The notes under the pieces: model-generated
The model's input: the letters and a program-made list of their open reading frames with translations, nothing else
What the model was told of the DNA's origin: nothing
Databases searched by the model: none
Program-made: the position numbers and the translations under genes
Shown here: piece by piece, positions 7,994 to 17,911 of the stretch
Layout: each line of letters begins with the position of its first letter
Position numbering within the stretch: the stretch's first letter is position 1
DNA from: Bacillota bacterium
GTDB lineage: Bacteria > Bacillota > Sulfobacillia > JAMDAP01 > JAJYMS01
NCBI GenBank assembly: GCA_021786825.1
Contig: JAJYMS010000216.1
Span: 1 to 41,462 of the forward strand
Length of the DNA stretch: 41,462 nucleotides
Reading direction: 5' to 3'

Positions 7994-8779
7994 GTGAACG
8001 TGGTGGTTTGCATCAAGCAGGTTCCCGAAACCGGCGCCATCAAGCTGACCGGACCGGTCCAAACCCTCAAGCGCGAAGGGGTCAACATGATCGTCAACCC
8101 GTTTGACCAGTACGCGATCGAGGAGGCCATCCGGATCAAGGAGCGCGATGGCGGGACCATCACCGCGGTGTGCATGGGGGAGGCGAAGGGCAAGGAGGCG
8201 GTCCGGGAGGCCATCGCTATGGGCGCGGACGCCGGGATGCTTCTGGCCGACCCCGCTTTCACCGATTCGGACACCCTGGGAACGGCGCGCGTGCTGGCCC
8301 AGGGCCTGAAGCGGCTGGAAGGAGCCACGCTGATCATCCTGGGGCGCCAGGCGGTGGACGGGGCCTCCGGACAAGTCGGCCCGCAGCTCGCCGAAGAACT
8401 GGGAGTCCCCCACCTCACCAACGTCCGCAAGATCCTGGAACTCCGGCCGGACTACCTGAAGGTGGAGAGGCTGCTGGAGGTGGGGGTCGAAGTGGCCGAG
8501 ACCTCGCTGCCGGCGCTGATCACCGTGGTGAAGGAAATCAACGAACCGCGGCTCCCGTCCCTGAAAGGGATTATGCGGGCCAAGAAGACCGAGATCACCA
8601 CCTACGGCGCCGCCGACCTGGGCGTCGACGCCTCCCAAGTGGGAGCGGCGGGCGCGATGATGCAGGTGGTCGAATACGCTCCCCCACCGGCGCGCGGCAA
8701 GGGCGAACTGATCCAGGGTGAGGTTCAGGAGCAGGTCCACACCCTGGTGGCCAAGCTACGGGGGACCAAGCTGATTTGA
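7994..8779 (+). CDS. etfB: Electron transfer flavoprotein beta subunit (EtfB/FixA)
   Basis: Small subunit of the heterodimeric flavoprotein that carries electrons between acyl-CoA or other dehydrogenases and an acceptor; the beta subunit holds AMP, or a second FAD in bifurcating types. It is 261 residues with the family N terminus MNVVVCIKQVPETG, then VNPFDQYAIEEAIRIKE and LGRQAVDGASGQVGPQLAEELG, which belongs to the nucleotide-binding region. GTG 7994 follows AAAGGAAGG by 12 bases. etfA starts 13 bases after the stop. No partner dehydrogenase is nearby, so the electron donor cannot be inferred. Confidence 0.94.
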   Translation: MNVVVCIKQVPETGAIKLTGPVQTLKREGVNMIVNPFDQYAIEEAIRIKERDGGTITAVCMGEAKGKEAVREAIAMGADAGMLLADPAFTDSDTLGTARVLAQGLKRLEGATLIILGRQAVDGASGQVGPQLAEELGVPHLTNVRKILELRPDYLKVERLLEVGVEVAETSLPALITVVKEINEPRLPSLKGIMRAKKTEITTYGAADLGVDASQVGAAGAMMQVVEYAPPPARGKGELIQGEVQEQVHTLVAKLRGTKLI

Positions 8780-8792
8780 GGGGGGTAGGGCG

Positions 8793-9785
8793 ATGAGCGA
8801 GAGCAAGGGCGTCTGGATCTGGGCGGAGCAGCGGGACGGCGCGCTGGCCTCCGTCGTCTACGAGTTGCTGGGCGGGGCTCGCAAGCTGGCCGACAGCTTG
8901 GGCCAGCCGCTGGGCGCGGTGCTCCTCGGCGACGGCGTGGAGGGCCTAGCCCGGAACCTCTTCGAATACGGCGCGGACCAGGTCTACCTGGTGGAGAGCC
9001 CCGATTTGAAACAACTCCGGGACGAGGCCTACGTTCAGGCGCTGGCCGCGCTGGCCGGCAAGTACCAGCCCGACGTGTTGCTGCTGGGGGGCACCGTGGC
9101 CGGCCGTTCAGTGGCCGCACGCCTGGCGGCCCGACTGAAGGTCGGCCTGGCCGGGGACTGCACGGGGGTCGAGACCGGCCCTGACGGCCGGCTGAAACTC
9201 ACCCGGCCGGCTTTCGGCGGCAATATCATCGCCACCGTGCTGGCCGCCGGCCGCCCGCAGATGGCGACGGTGCGCCTGAAGACCTTTGCCAAGGGAACCC
9301 GGCAGGAGGGCCGCGGCGGGCAGTTGATCCGGGAGGCGGCGGCGATCGACAGCACCTTGCTGCGCACCCGGGTGGTCGACTTTGTGGCGGAGCTCGCCGG
9401 CAAGGTGAAACTCGAGGAGGCTGACATTATCGTCTCGGGCGGCCGCGGGCTGGGCGATCCCTCCAAGTTCAAGCTGCTGGAGGAACTCTGCCAGGTTCTC
9501 GGCGCCGCCCTGGGGGCGTCCCGCGCGGCGGTGGACGCCGGATGGATCCCCTACTCCCACCAGGTGGGCCAGACCGGCAGGACGGTCAGCCCCAAGATCT
9601 ACATCGCGGTCGGCATCTCCGGGGCGATTCAGCACCTGGCCGGAATGCAGTCTTCGGACATCATCGTGGCTATCAACAAGAATCCGGACGCCCCCATCTT
9701 CCAGGTGGCCACTTTCGGGATCGTGGGCGATCTGAACCAGGTGGTGCCGGCCCTCACGACCGAATTCAAGCGTGCCCTCGCCTAG
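8793..9785 (+). CDS. etfA: Electron transfer flavoprotein alpha subunit (EtfA/FixB)
   Basis: Large subunit of the flavoprotein, 330 residues. The C-terminal FAD-binding domain is clear: SGGRGLGDPSKFKLLEELC, SRAAVDAGWIPYSHQVGQTG, then YIAVGISGAIQHLAGM and INKNPDAPIFQVATFGIVGD. The N-terminal part contains LLGGTVAGRSVAARLAARL, matching the alpha-subunit alpha/beta fold. There is no ferredoxin-like N-terminal extension of the kind found in some bifurcating EtfA proteins. ATG 8793 has GGGGGGTAGGG upstream. The gene is followed by a terminator at 9839, so etfBA is a compact two-gene unit. Confidence 0.95.
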   Translation: MSESKGVWIWAEQRDGALASVVYELLGGARKLADSLGQPLGAVLLGDGVEGLARNLFEYGADQVYLVESPDLKQLRDEAYVQALAALAGKYQPDVLLLGGTVAGRSVAARLAARLKVGLAGDCTGVETGPDGRLKLTRPAFGGNIIATVLAAGRPQMATVRLKTFAKGTRQEGRGGQLIREAAAIDSTLLRTRVVDFVAELAGKVKLEEADIIVSGGRGLGDPSKFKLLEELCQVLGAALGASRAAVDAGWIPYSHQVGQTGRTVSPKIYIAVGISGAIQHLAGMQSSDIIVAINKNPDAPIFQVATFGIVGDLNQVVPALTTEFKRALA

Positions 9786-9838
9786 GCCGAAGACCACCGC
9801 CGGTGGAGCCGGCGCCGCCGCGAGCGCCGCCGCCGGCC

Positions 9839-9875
9839 AAGACCCACCTCCCCCGGGGAGACGGGTCTTTTGTTT
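9839..9875 (+). terminator. Intrinsic terminator after etfA
   Basis: AAGACCC and GGGTCTT form the outer stem, with CTCC and GGAG inside it. TTTTGTTT follows directly. It lies 54 bases after the etfA stop and ends the etfBA unit before the HD-GYP gene. Confidence 0.75.
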
Positions 9876-9884
9876 CATCAAAAG

Positions 9885-9907
9885 GAAATTTGTGGCCTTT
9901 TGTCGAA
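9885..9907 (+). promoter_or_regulatory. Possible regulatory region before the HD-GYP gene: shared 11-mer plus Spo0A-box core
   Basis: GAAATTTGTGG (9885-9895) is identical to 20820-20830 upstream of flgB. Five bases later comes TTTTGTCGAAAC with the Spo0A core TGTCGAA at 9901-9907, 35 bases before the TTG start at 9943. A weak promoter reading, TTTGTG, 16 bases, TACAAC, would put the box between the -35 and -10 elements, a repressing position. All of this is motif matching. Confidence 0.35.
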
Positions 9908-9942
9908 ACTTACAACATGATTCCGGTACGGGGGGATATGGG

Positions 9943-11079
9943 TTGGCTCGGAAGGTGCTTCAGCTTGACCAGGTCGCACCTGGAATGGTGCTGGCCCGTC
10001 CGGTCCTGGCGCCGAGCGGCCGCACTCTGCTGCAGGCGGGCCTGGCGCTGACGGACCTGCACCTGCACAAACTGCGCCAATTGGAGGTTCCCATGGTTAC
10101 GGTGCTGGCGGACGACCCTCCCGACTCCCAGGTCGTCCGCTGGCTGGCCTCGCTGTCCAACCGGGTGCCCTACGTCATCGACCAGCAACTGCGGGGACAG
10201 GCCATGGGGTTCATCGACGGCGTCCTCCGACAGGCCCGCTTGCGGGGCGACGTCGACGTCGGCGCTTCCCGCCAGGTGGTGGACAAGCTGCTGGAAGAGT
10301 TGCTGGCGAAGGAAACCGCGGTCAGCACCCTGGTCGACTACAACCAGGCCGACACCTACCTCTCGGCGCACTCGGTGAGCGTCAGCGTCATCGCCCTGCA
10401 CCTGGGGCTGAAGAAGGGGTCGTCCCGGATCGAACTGCGGGAGTTGGGGCTGGCGGGCCTGCTGCACGACATCGGGAAGGCTCGCGTCCCCGCCGACTTG
10501 CTAAGCAAGCCCGGACCGCTCACGGATGAGGAGTGGGTGCTGATGCGCCGGCACCCCGAGCTGGGGAGCCAGATGCTGGGGTGCCGGCCGGGGGTGGGGG
10601 AGCAACTCACCGCCGCCCTGGTCCAGCACCACGAACGCTATGACGGCCTGGGTTACCCCCACGGGCTGGCCGGGGATCAGATTCACCCGATGGCCGAGTT
10701 GATCGCCCTGGCCGACGTGTTCGACGCCCTTTCGTCGGAGCGGTTCTACCGGGCCAAGTGCGAACCCTACGAAGTCGCGGAGACCATGATCGCCCTCTCG
10801 GGCGAGGCTTTCCGTCCGTCGCTGCTGCGGTTCTTTCTCGCCAACGTGCCGGCCTACCCCCCGGGCACGGTGGTCCGCTTCAACACCGGGGAGGTGGCGA
10901 TGGTCAAGCTCGCCCGCCCCGAGATGCCGACCCGCCCCTTGTGCGAGATGGTCTTTGACGCCGACGGCGTGCGGCTGGACCGGCCCCGGCTGGTCGATCT
11001 GGCCGAGCAGCTGGCCATCTTCCCCGCTCAGGTCCTCGGCGCCGAACCCATTGGACCCATCGCGGGCCACCGGGGTTGA
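9943..11079 (+). CDS. HD-GYP domain protein, predicted c-di-GMP phosphodiesterase
   Basis: Cytoplasmic protein of 378 residues. The N-terminal region (about 1-120) has LDQVAPGMVLARPV, common at the start of this clostridial family. The HD-GYP domain carries HD at 175-176 in LLHDIGKARVP, LSKPGPLTDEEW, then HHERYDGLGYP (229-239) with an intact GYP motif, and ADVFDAL. All the residues expected for metal binding and c-di-GMP hydrolysis appear present. There is no receiver or membrane segment. TTG 9943 is preferred: GGGGGAT precedes it, and extending upstream in frame would run through the etfA terminator. Being near motility genes, it may lower c-di-GMP and favour swimming; that is inference. Confidence 0.88.
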   Translation: MARKVLQLDQVAPGMVLARPVLAPSGRTLLQAGLALTDLHLHKLRQLEVPMVTVLADDPPDSQVVRWLASLSNRVPYVIDQQLRGQAMGFIDGVLRQARLRGDVDVGASRQVVDKLLEELLAKETAVSTLVDYNQADTYLSAHSVSVSVIALHLGLKKGSSRIELRELGLAGLLHDIGKARVPADLLSKPGPLTDEEWVLMRRHPELGSQMLGCRPGVGEQLTAALVQHHERYDGLGYPHGLAGDQIHPMAELIALADVFDALSSERFYRAKCEPYEVAETMIALSGEAFRPSLLRFFLANVPAYPPGTVVRFNTGEVAMVKLARPEMPTRPLCEMVFDADGVRLDRPRLVDLAEQLAIFPAQVLGAEPIGPIAGHRG

Positions 11080-11154
11080 GGCGCGGGGTCCGAAGGAGGA
11101 TTTTGGTAGGGGCCGCCGAATTGCGGTAAACTAGTTGGCGAAGAGGTGGTCCGC

Positions 11155-12285
11155 TTGCCGACCGTCAAAGGTGTCCGGTCTGATGCCATAAAATACGTTG
11201 AGCGCAACCTCGACCTCTACCTGGAGGAAGTCGTGCGGCTCGCCGAGCTGCCAGCCCCCACTTTTCAAGAAGCCCGGCGGGCTGATTATGTTTTGCGGCG
11301 TTTTCAGGAACTGGGCCTGGAGGCCTCGCTCGATGGAATCGGCAACGTCGTCGGCGGGCCGGCCGGGGGCGATCGCCGGCCGGCGGTGCTGGTGGCAGCC
11401 CACCTGGACACCGTTTTCCCCCTTGACACCGACTGCCGGGTAAGGCGCGAAGACGGGAGACTCCACGGGCCGGGGGTGGGGGACAACGCCTCCAACCTGG
11501 CGGGGCTGCTTTTTCTCGCCCAGGGGCTTCGGGCGGGCGACCTGCGACTGAAACGGGAGTTGCTGCTGGCGGCCACCGTGGGAGAGGAGGGGCTCGGGGA
11601 CCTGCGCGGCGTGAAGCAGGTGTTGGTGGACCGGCAGGGGGAGTTCGACCGGGCCATCATCCTGGACGGAAGCCTGGGGGCCCTGGTCTACCAGGGAGTA
11701 GGCAGCCGCCGGCTGAAAATTTCCTGCCACGCCCCCGGAGGCCACAGCTGGGGGCTTTTCGGCGCTCCCAGCGCGGTGCACGTCCTGGGGCGGATCATCT
11801 CTCGCATCTCCTACCTCGCGGTTCCGCAACAGCCGCGCACCACCTACAACGTGGGGACGGTCCGGGGGGGAACCTCGGTGAACACCATCGCCTCCGAGGC
11901 GGAGTTGCTGCTGGACCTCCGTTCGGTGGACCGCGCGGAACTGGTGAAGCTGGAAGAGCGGGTCGTCGCCCTGCTGAAGGAGGCCGCCACCGAAGCCGGG
12001 GTTGAGGTGCGGTGGGAGTGCATCGGCGACCGGCCGACCGGTTCGGTTCCCGCCGATCACCCCCTGGTGCGGGCGGTCCGCCGCGTGCACCGCCGCCTGG
12101 GCATCCCGACGGTGGAGGTGCCGTCTTCCACCGATGGCAACGCCCTGCTCAGCCAGGGCATCCCGGCGGTCACCATCGGCCTTACCACCGGTGGCAACGG
12201 ACATCGCACCGACGAGTATATCAATATCGCCCCGGCCTCACTGGGGTTGCAGCAACTGTTCTGGTTGCTGGCGGAACTGGAGTAG
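11155..12285 (+). CDS. M20 family zinc metallopeptidase (peptidase T/dipeptidase-like)
   Basis: Cytoplasmic exopeptidase or amidohydrolase of about 376 residues with a two-metal centre. Ligand motifs are in order: AAHLDTVFP (H83, D85), GVGDNAS (D110), GEEG (catalytic E144 and metal-ligand E145), ILDGS and the late TGGNGHRTDE (H350). A dimerisation domain begins near GGHSWGLFGAPSA. TTG 11155 is preferred since AAGAGGTGG ends 5 bases before it; GTG 11146 falls inside that ribosome binding site. The pattern resembles peptidase T-like and YgeY-type enzymes, and the substrate is not predictable. dprA follows 23 bases after the stop. Confidence 0.88.
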   Translation: MPTVKGVRSDAIKYVERNLDLYLEEVVRLAELPAPTFQEARRADYVLRRFQELGLEASLDGIGNVVGGPAGGDRRPAVLVAAHLDTVFPLDTDCRVRREDGRLHGPGVGDNASNLAGLLFLAQGLRAGDLRLKRELLLAATVGEEGLGDLRGVKQVLVDRQGEFDRAIILDGSLGALVYQGVGSRRLKISCHAPGGHSWGLFGAPSAVHVLGRIISRISYLAVPQQPRTTYNVGTVRGGTSVNTIASEAELLLDLRSVDRAELVKLEERVVALLKEAATEAGVEVRWECIGDRPTGSVPADHPLVRAVRRVHRRLGIPTVEVPSSTDGNALLSQGIPAVTIGLTTGGNGHRTDEYINIAPASLGLQQLFWLLAELE

Positions 12286-12308
12286 TCCGGGGCGTGGAGG
12301 CTGGTCTG

Positions 12309-13463
12309 TTGCGGGACGTGCAAGACCTGTTGCCCTGGCTGACCCTGGGGAGGGTGCCGGGGGTCGGGCGACGGCGCTATGCCACGCTCTTGCGCCGCTT
12401 CGGTTCCCCGGAGGCGGTGCTGGCCGCCCCGGTCTCGGTCCTGGCGGCCACGCCGGGGGTCGGGGCGCCCGCCGCTGCCGCTATTGCGGCCGCCGGCCGG
12501 CGAACCGAAGGCGCCTCGCCCCGGGAGTTGGCCGAGGCCGACCTGCAGGCCACCCTCTCCTTGGGCCTGGAGATCCTGACGGGCAATTCGCCCGCTTACC
12601 CCGAGGCGCTGAAACACATCTACGACCCACCGCCGTACCTCTTCGTGCGCGGCGGGCTGACGGAGGGCGACGGGGTGGCCGTGGCCATCGTGGGGTCCCG
12701 CCGCGCATCCGCGTACGGGCGGCGCGTGGCCGAGGAACTGGCGGCGGGGCTGGCCGAGGCCGGGGTCAGCGTAGTGAGCGGCATGGCCCGCGGGATCGAT
12801 GGCTCGGCCCACCGGGGCGCGCTGGGGGCCGGGGGAAGGACCATCGGGGTCCTGGGCTGCGGGCTGGACGTCGTTTATCCCCCCGAACACCGCCAGCTTT
12901 ACGCCCGGGTGGCGGCCGGCGGGGCCCTGATCACCGAGTACCCTCCGGGCACGCCACCCGAGCGCTACCACTTTCCGGAGCGCAACCGGGTGATCAGCGG
13001 CCTCTGCCGGGGAGTCGTCGTCGTTGAGGCGGGGGAAGACAGTGGCGCGCTCCTGACGGTCGACTTTGCCCTGGACCAGGGGCGGGAGGTCTTTGCCGTA
13101 CCGGGCAGCGTGTACTCCCGCGACAGCCGCGGCCCGCATCGGCTGCTGCGCCAGGGGGCGCGCCTCTGCGAGTCGGCCGCCGACATCCTGGAGGAACTCG
13201 CCATCGTTCCCCGCCGGCCCGCGGGCGGAACCTGGTCGGCGCCACCTTCGCCGCCGGGCGAGGGCTTCAGCGAGGAAGAGCGAAAGGTCCTGGCCGTGCT
13301 CCAACCCCGGGACGCCCTGACGGTGGACGACGTCGCCGCCCAGGTGGGGCTTGACGCCGGGTCGGTGGCGGCGGTGCTCCTGCTGTTGGAAGTGAAGGGC
13401 GTGGCCCGGCTGCTGCAGGGGCAGGGCTACGTGCGGTCGCCCGGCCCGGCTCGCGTTAATTAG
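12309..13463 (+). CDS. dprA: DNA-processing protein DprA (Smf)
   Basis: Single-stranded-DNA-binding protein that loads RecA on incoming DNA in transformation, widespread also outside competent species. It is 384 residues: an N-terminal helix-hairpin-helix-like region (GRVPGVGRRRYATLLRRFGS), the Rossmann-type core with AIVGSRRASAYG, VVSGMARGIDGSAHRGAL, TIGVLGCGLDVVYPPEH and FPERNRVISG, and a C-terminal winged helix from about residue 320 (LTVDDVAAQVGLDAGSV). TTG 12309 is chosen because GGAGG lies 8 bases upstream; GTG 12294 overlaps that site. The next gene is topA, the usual Bacillota order. Confidence 0.94.
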   Translation: MRDVQDLLPWLTLGRVPGVGRRRYATLLRRFGSPEAVLAAPVSVLAATPGVGAPAAAAIAAAGRRTEGASPRELAEADLQATLSLGLEILTGNSPAYPEALKHIYDPPPYLFVRGGLTEGDGVAVAIVGSRRASAYGRRVAEELAAGLAEAGVSVVSGMARGIDGSAHRGALGAGGRTIGVLGCGLDVVYPPEHRQLYARVAAGGALITEYPPGTPPERYHFPERNRVISGLCRGVVVVEAGEDSGALLTVDFALDQGREVFAVPGSVYSRDSRGPHRLLRQGARLCESAADILEELAIVPRRPAGGTWSAPPSPPGEGFSEEERKVLAVLQPRDALTVDDVAAQVGLDAGSVAAVLLLLEVKGVARLLQGQGYVRSPGPARVN

Positions 13464-13503
13464 CCCGGCGACCGGGCACACTCATGACTCGGAGGTGTAG
13501 TGT

Positions 13504-15624
13504 TTGCCGAAATCGCTGATCATCGTGGAGTCTCCTGCCAAGGCCCGCACCATCGAAAAGTTCCTGGGGCGTCGCTTCACGGTGAAGGCTTCGATGGGGC
13601 ACGTACGCGACCTGCCCAAGAGCCAGTTCGGGGTCGACGTGGAAAAGCACTTTGAACCCAAGTACATCACCATCCGGGGCAAGGGGGATATCGTCAAGGA
13701 TTTGCGGGAAAGCGCCAAGAAGGCGTTGTCCGCCAATGGAAGGGTCTACCTGGCGACCGACCCTGACCGGGAGGGGGAGGCCATCTCCTGGCACCTGGCG
13801 CAGGTGCTCGGCCTGGATGGGGAGGAACCCAACCGCATCGAGCTGCACGAGATCACCCGCGAGGCGGTGCAAAAGGCCCTAAAGCGGCCACGCCCCATCG
13901 ACGAGTCGCTGGTCAACGCGCAGCAGGCCCGCCGCATCCTCGACCGCCTGGTCGGCTACCGGCTTTCCCCCCTGCTGTGGCGCAAGGTGCGGCGGGGTTT
14001 GTCGGCCGGCCGGGTGCAATCCGTGGCCCTGCGGCTGATCTGCGACCGGGACGACGAGGTTCGGGCTTTTCAGCCCCAGGAGTACTGGACGATTACCGCC
14101 TCTTTGTCTCCCGGCGAGTCGGTCCCCCTGGTCGTGGCCAGGTACTGGGGCCGGGGGGAAGCCAAGGACGAATTGCCCAACCGGGAGGGCGTCGACCGGG
14201 TACTGGCCCGGGTGCGGGGACTTCCCTTCACCGTCGCCGCCGTGCGGCGGCGGGAGCGCCGCCGGAACCCGGCGCCGCCCTTCACCACCTCGAGCCTGCA
14301 ACAGGAGGCCTCCCGCAAGCTCGGTTTCACCGTGCGCAAGACCATGCTCGTCGCCCAGCAGCTTTACGAAGGCCTGGACCTGGGGGACGAGGGAACGATC
14401 GGTCTGGTCACCTACATCCGGACCGATTCAACGCGCGTCGCCGACCTGGCCCGGGAGGAGGGAGCCCTCTACGTCCGCGAGGCCCACGGGGAGCAGTACG
14501 TGGCCACGGAGCGGCGGGAGGAGGAGCAGCGCAAGGGGGTGCAAGGGGCCCACGAGGCGATCCGTCCCACGGCCGTGTTCCGGGAACCGGACAAGGTCAA
14601 ACCCCATCTCAGCGCAGACCAGAACAAGCTGTACCGGCTGATCTGGGAGCGCTTCGTGGCCAGCCTGATGAGCCCGGCGGTGCTGGACACCGTCTCGGTG
14701 GACATCACCGCGGGGGAGGACGTCTTCCGGGCCAGCGGCTCGACCATCAAGTTTCCAGGTTTCATGCGCATCTACATCGAGGGCCGGGACGAGGAACCGG
14801 CCGAGCGGGAGGAGGAGGGCCTGCTCCCCGAGCTCAGCGAGGGCCAGAGGCTGGAGCTCCTCGAACTGGAGCCGAAGCAACACCACACTCAGCCGCCGCC
14901 CCTCTATACTGAGGCGATGCTGGTCAAGACCCTGGAGGAGAAGGGCATCGGCCGGCCCAGCACTTACGCCCCGATCATCGAAACGATTCAGCAGCGGGGC
15001 TACGTCACCCGCGAGGAGCGCCGCTTTGTGCCGAGCGAGCTCGGCCGGCTGGTCCTGGACCTGCTCAAGGAACACTTTCCCCGCATTATCGACGTCGAGT
15101 TCACCGCCGACCTGGAAGACCGGCTGGACGAGGTCGAGACCGGGCAGGTCGACTGGCATAAGGTCCTCGGGGAGTTCTACACCCCCTTCGCGGACACCCT
15201 GGAACGGGCCGAGGAGGAGATCGGGGAGGTGGAACTGCCGGAGGAGGAGTCGGACGTCGTCTGCGAGCAATGCGGCCGGAAGATGGTGGTGAAGTACGGC
15301 CGTTTCGGCAAGTTCCTGGCCTGTCCGGGGTTCCCCGAGTGCCGCAACACCAAGCCGATCCTGGAGGAAACCGGAGTCAAGTGCCCCCGGTGCGGGGGCG
15401 CCATCGTCGAGCGGACGAGCAAGAAGGGCCGCAAGTTCTACGGGTGCAGCAACTATCCGGCCTGCGATTTCGTCCTCTGGCACCGCCCGGTCAACCGGGA
15501 ATGCCCCGAGTGCGGGTCCTTGCTGGTCCAGCGGCGCTCCAAGGAACACGGCCCGCACTACGCCTGCTCGAACGAACGGTGTGCTTACCTTGAGCCCGCA
15601 GAACCGGCGCCCAGCGACGCCTGA
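13504..15624 (+). CDS. topA: DNA topoisomerase I (type IA)
   Basis: Relaxes negative supercoils through a 5'-phosphotyrosine intermediate. It is 706 residues. The Toprim domain begins at residue 1 ([13 protein letters not shown]) with the acidic DPDREGE motif, and the catalytic tyrosine is Y304 in TYIRTDSTR. The decatenation and gate domains follow, then three Cys4-type zinc ribbons from about residue 587 (CEQCG...CPGFPEC; CPRCG...CSNYPAC; CPECG...CSNERC), the common arrangement in Clostridia. TTG 13504 follows GGAGGTG by 6 bases. The trmFO start overlaps its 3' end. Confidence 0.97.
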   Translation: MPKSLIIVESPAKARTIEKFLGRRFTVKASMGHVRDLPKSQFGVDVEKHFEPKYITIRGKGDIVKDLRESAKKALSANGRVYLATDPDREGEAISWHLAQVLGLDGEEPNRIELHEITREAVQKALKRPRPIDESLVNAQQARRILDRLVGYRLSPLLWRKVRRGLSAGRVQSVALRLICDRDDEVRAFQPQEYWTITASLSPGESVPLVVARYWGRGEAKDELPNREGVDRVLARVRGLPFTVAAVRRRERRRNPAPPFTTSSLQQEASRKLGFTVRKTMLVAQQLYEGLDLGDEGTIGLVTYIRTDSTRVADLAREEGALYVREAHGEQYVATERREEEQRKGVQGAHEAIRPTAVFREPDKVKPHLSADQNKLYRLIWERFVASLMSPAVLDTVSVDITAGEDVFRASGSTIKFPGFMRIYIEGRDEEPAEREEEGLLPELSEGQRLELLELEPKQHHTQPPPLYTEAMLVKTLEEKGIGRPSTYAPIIETIQQRGYVTREERRFVPSELGRLVLDLLKEHFPRIIDVEFTADLEDRLDEVETGQVDWHKVLGEFYTPFADTLERAEEEIGEVELPEEESDVVCEQCGRKMVVKYGRFGKFLACPGFPECRNTKPILEETGVKCPRCGGAIVERTSKKGRKFYGCSNYPACDFVLWHRPVNRECPECGSLLVQRRSKEHGPHYACSNERCAYLEPAEPAPSDA

Positions 15625-16921
15625 GCTGACCGTCATCGGCGCCGGGCTGGCCGGGTCGGAGGCGGCCTGGCAGGCGGCGTCCGCCGGCGTGCCGGTGACG
15701 CTTTACGAAATGCGTCCGCAGCGCCTAACCCCCGCCCACCGGACGGGGGAGTTCGCGGAGCTGGTCTGCTCCAATTCGCTGCGGGCGGCTTCCATCGAAA
15801 ACGCCGTGGGGCTGTTGAAAGAGGAACTCCGGCGGCTGGACTCGTTGATCATCGGGGCGGCCCGGTCCTGCGCCGTCCCCGCCGGCGGGGCCCTGGCCGT
15901 CGACCGGGAGCGGTTTGCGGCGACCGTGACGGAGCGGCTGGAAGCTCACCCCCTGGTGAGGGTTTCCCGGGAAGAGGTGCAGGATCTCCCCGCGGCGGGC
16001 ACCGTCGTGGTCGCCACCGGCCCCCTGACGACGCCGGGCCTGGCCGGGGCGATCAGGCGTTTCCTGGGGGAGGATTACCTCTCCTTCTTCGATGCCGCCG
16101 CGCCGATCGTCACCGCCGATTCGGTCGACCGGGAGAAGGTTTTCCGGGCTTCGCGTTACGGCCAGGGCGGGGGCGCCGAGTACCTGAACTGCCCGATGAA
16201 CGAGGACGAGTACCGCCGCTTTCGGGAGGCGCTCGTTGGGGCCGAACTGGCCCGCCGCCACGACTTCGAGCCCCGCTTCTTCGAGGGCTGCCTGCCGGTG
16301 GAGGAACTCGCCCGGCGGGGGCCCGAGACCTTGCGCTTCGGGCCGTTGAAGCCGGTGGGGCTGGCCGACCCCCGCACCGGGGCGCGGCCTTACGCGGTGG
16401 TGCAACTGCGCCAGGACAACGCCGCCGCCACCCACTATAACCTGGTCGGCTTTCAGACCAGCCTGCGGTGGCCCGAGCAGGAGCGGGTCTTCCGGATGAT
16501 CCCCGGCCTCGCGGAGGCCCGTTTCGTCCGCTACGGGATGATGCACCGGAACTCCTTCATCCTCAGCCCGGTGGTCCTCGGGCCGACGCTGCAGGCGCGC
16601 CGGGATCCGCGGATCTTCTTCGCCGGCCAGTTGACCGGCGTCGAGGGCTACGTCGAATCGGCCGCGATGGGCCTGGTGGCGGGCGTCAACGCCGCCCGGC
16701 TGACGCGGGGTCTGGAACCGCTGGTCTTTCCCCCGGAGACGGTCATCGGGGCGCTGGCCCGGTACATCACCACCGCCGACCCGCGGCACTTCCAACCGAT
16801 GAACGCCGCCTTCGGACTCCTGCCCGCCCTGGAGGTCGCCGTGCGCGAGCGCCGGCGTCGCAACCAGAGGTTGGCCGAACGGGCCCTGGTGAAATTGGCG
16901 AGTTTCGCTGTACAATTATGA
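15581..16921 (+). CDS. trmFO: tRNA (uracil-54-C5)-methyltransferase, methylenetetrahydrofolate-dependent
   Basis: Makes ribothymidine 54 in the T loop of tRNA using methylene-THF and FAD, the Gram-positive route. At 446 residues it matches family length. The FAD site is [14 protein letters not shown], followed by VTLYEMRP and the family signature [25 protein letters not shown], which holds the conserved Cys. Later motifs include [13 protein letters not shown] and [19 protein letters not shown] 15581 or TTG 15590 gives the start; neither has a strong ribosome binding site, and both lie inside topA, so translation is probably coupled. Confidence 0.96.
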   Translation: MLTLSPQNRRPATPELTVIGAGLAGSEAAWQAASAGVPVTLYEMRPQRLTPAHRTGEFAELVCSNSLRAASIENAVGLLKEELRRLDSLIIGAARSCAVPAGGALAVDRERFAATVTERLEAHPLVRVSREEVQDLPAAGTVVVATGPLTTPGLAGAIRRFLGEDYLSFFDAAAPIVTADSVDREKVFRASRYGQGGGAEYLNCPMNEDEYRRFREALVGAELARRHDFEPRFFEGCLPVEELARRGPETLRFGPLKPVGLADPRTGARPYAVVQLRQDNAAATHYNLVGFQTSLRWPEQERVFRMIPGLAEARFVRYGMMHRNSFILSPVVLGPTLQARRDPRIFFAGQLTGVEGYVESAAMGLVAGVNAARLTRGLEPLVFPPETVIGALARYITTADPRHFQPMNAAFGLLPALEVAVRERRRRNQRLAERALVKLASFAVQL

Positions 16922-16930
16922 ATTGATGCC

Positions 16931-16960
16931 TTGCCAGCGGCATTGAACGTGTGCTACCAT
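16931..16960 (+). promoter_or_regulatory. Possible sigma-A-like promoter before xerC
   Basis: TTGCCA (16931-16936), an 18-base spacer and TACCAT (16955-16960) resemble a vegetative promoter in the 53-base gap between trmFO and xerC. The -10 match is moderate and no start site is known. Confidence 0.3.
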
Positions 16961-16974
16961 ACTTACTAGTTTGA

Positions 16975-17898
16975 GTGGCGGTGGTGAAGACACTGGGAAC
17001 GATCCAGCCGTTCTTGGATCACCTCGCGGCTGAGAGACACTACTCGCCCCACACCCTCCGGAGCTATGAACTCGACCTGCGCCAGTTCGCTGGCTTTTGG
17101 ACCGAGGAGCAGAACTCACCGGAACCGCGGTGGGAGGCGGTGGACGCCCGACTATTGCGCCGGTACCTGGGGTTCCTGCAGGAGCGTGGTTATTCGCGCC
17201 GCAGCATCGCCCGCAAGCTGGCGTCCCTGCGGTCTTTTTATCACTTTCTGGGCCGCGAGGGACGGGTGGCGGCCAACCCCGCCCGGCTGGTGGCGGTTCC
17301 GCGCCAGGAGCGGAGGCTGCCGGAGTTCCTGGCGGAGCCGGAGGTCAACGAGTTGCTGGTCTCGCCCAATTCCGGTACCCCCCTGGGCTTGCGCGACCGC
17401 GCCATCCTGGAGACCCTCTACGCTACGGGAGCGAGGGTAAGCGAGTTGTGCGGCCTGGACCTCGATCACCTCGACTATTCCGACGGGGACGTCCGCGTGC
17501 GAGGCAAGGGCAAGAAAGAGCGGCTGATTCCACTGGGGTCTTGCGCGATTGGGGCGCTGGGCGACTATCTCCGGTGCGGGCGCCCGGTGCTGCTGGCCCG
17601 GCGCCGGGGGCCCGGCCGGATGAAGGCCCTGTTTCTCAACCGCCGGGGGACCCGCCTCAGCCCGCGCTCGGTGGCCCGGCTGGTCAAACGGTACGTGCAG
17701 AAGACGGCGATTGTGCGCCGGTGCACCCCCCACACCATCCGCCACAGCTTTGCCACGCACCTCCTGGATCACGGGGCGGACCTGCGCGACGTCCAGGAAC
17801 TGCTGGGCCACGAGAACGTTTCGACTACCCAGATTTACACACACGTCACCCGGGAGCGGCTGCGCAGGGTCTACGAGCAGGCCCACCCCCGGGCCTAA
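16975..17898 (+). CDS. xerC: Tyrosine recombinase XerC
   Basis: Site-specific recombinase that resolves chromosome dimers at dif with a partner Xer protein. At 307 residues it has the N-terminal SAM-like core-binding domain ([23 protein letters not shown]) and a C-terminal catalytic domain. The catalytic residues are R154 ([11 protein letters not shown]), H253 and R256 ([12 protein letters not shown]), H279 ([13 protein letters not shown]) and nucleophile Y288. GTG 16975 gives the usual N terminus. Its place between trmFO and hslV is the conserved Bacillota order, which supports housekeeping XerC over a mobile-element integrase. Confidence 0.95.
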   Translation: MAVVKTLGTIQPFLDHLAAERHYSPHTLRSYELDLRQFAGFWTEEQNSPEPRWEAVDARLLRRYLGFLQERGYSRRSIARKLASLRSFYHFLGREGRVAANPARLVAVPRQERRLPEFLAEPEVNELLVSPNSGTPLGLRDRAILETLYATGARVSELCGLDLDHLDYSDGDVRVRGKGKKERLIPLGSCAIGALGDYLRCGRPVLLARRRGPGRMKALFLNRRGTRLSPRSVARLVKRYVQKTAIVRRCTPHTIRHSFATHLLDHGADLRDVQELLGHENVSTTQIYTHVTRERLRRVYEQAHPRA

Positions 17899-17911
17899 AG
17901 GGGGACTTCTC

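Noticed and set aside
9772-9942. N-terminal extension of the HD-GYP protein
   Set aside because: It would translate the end of etfA and the terminator at 9839-9875; TTG 9943 has a good ribosome binding site.
16975-17898. Tyrosine recombinase as a sign of a mobile element
   Set aside because: It sits in the conserved trmFO-xerC-hslV order, with no att-like repeats, tRNA or transposase nearby.
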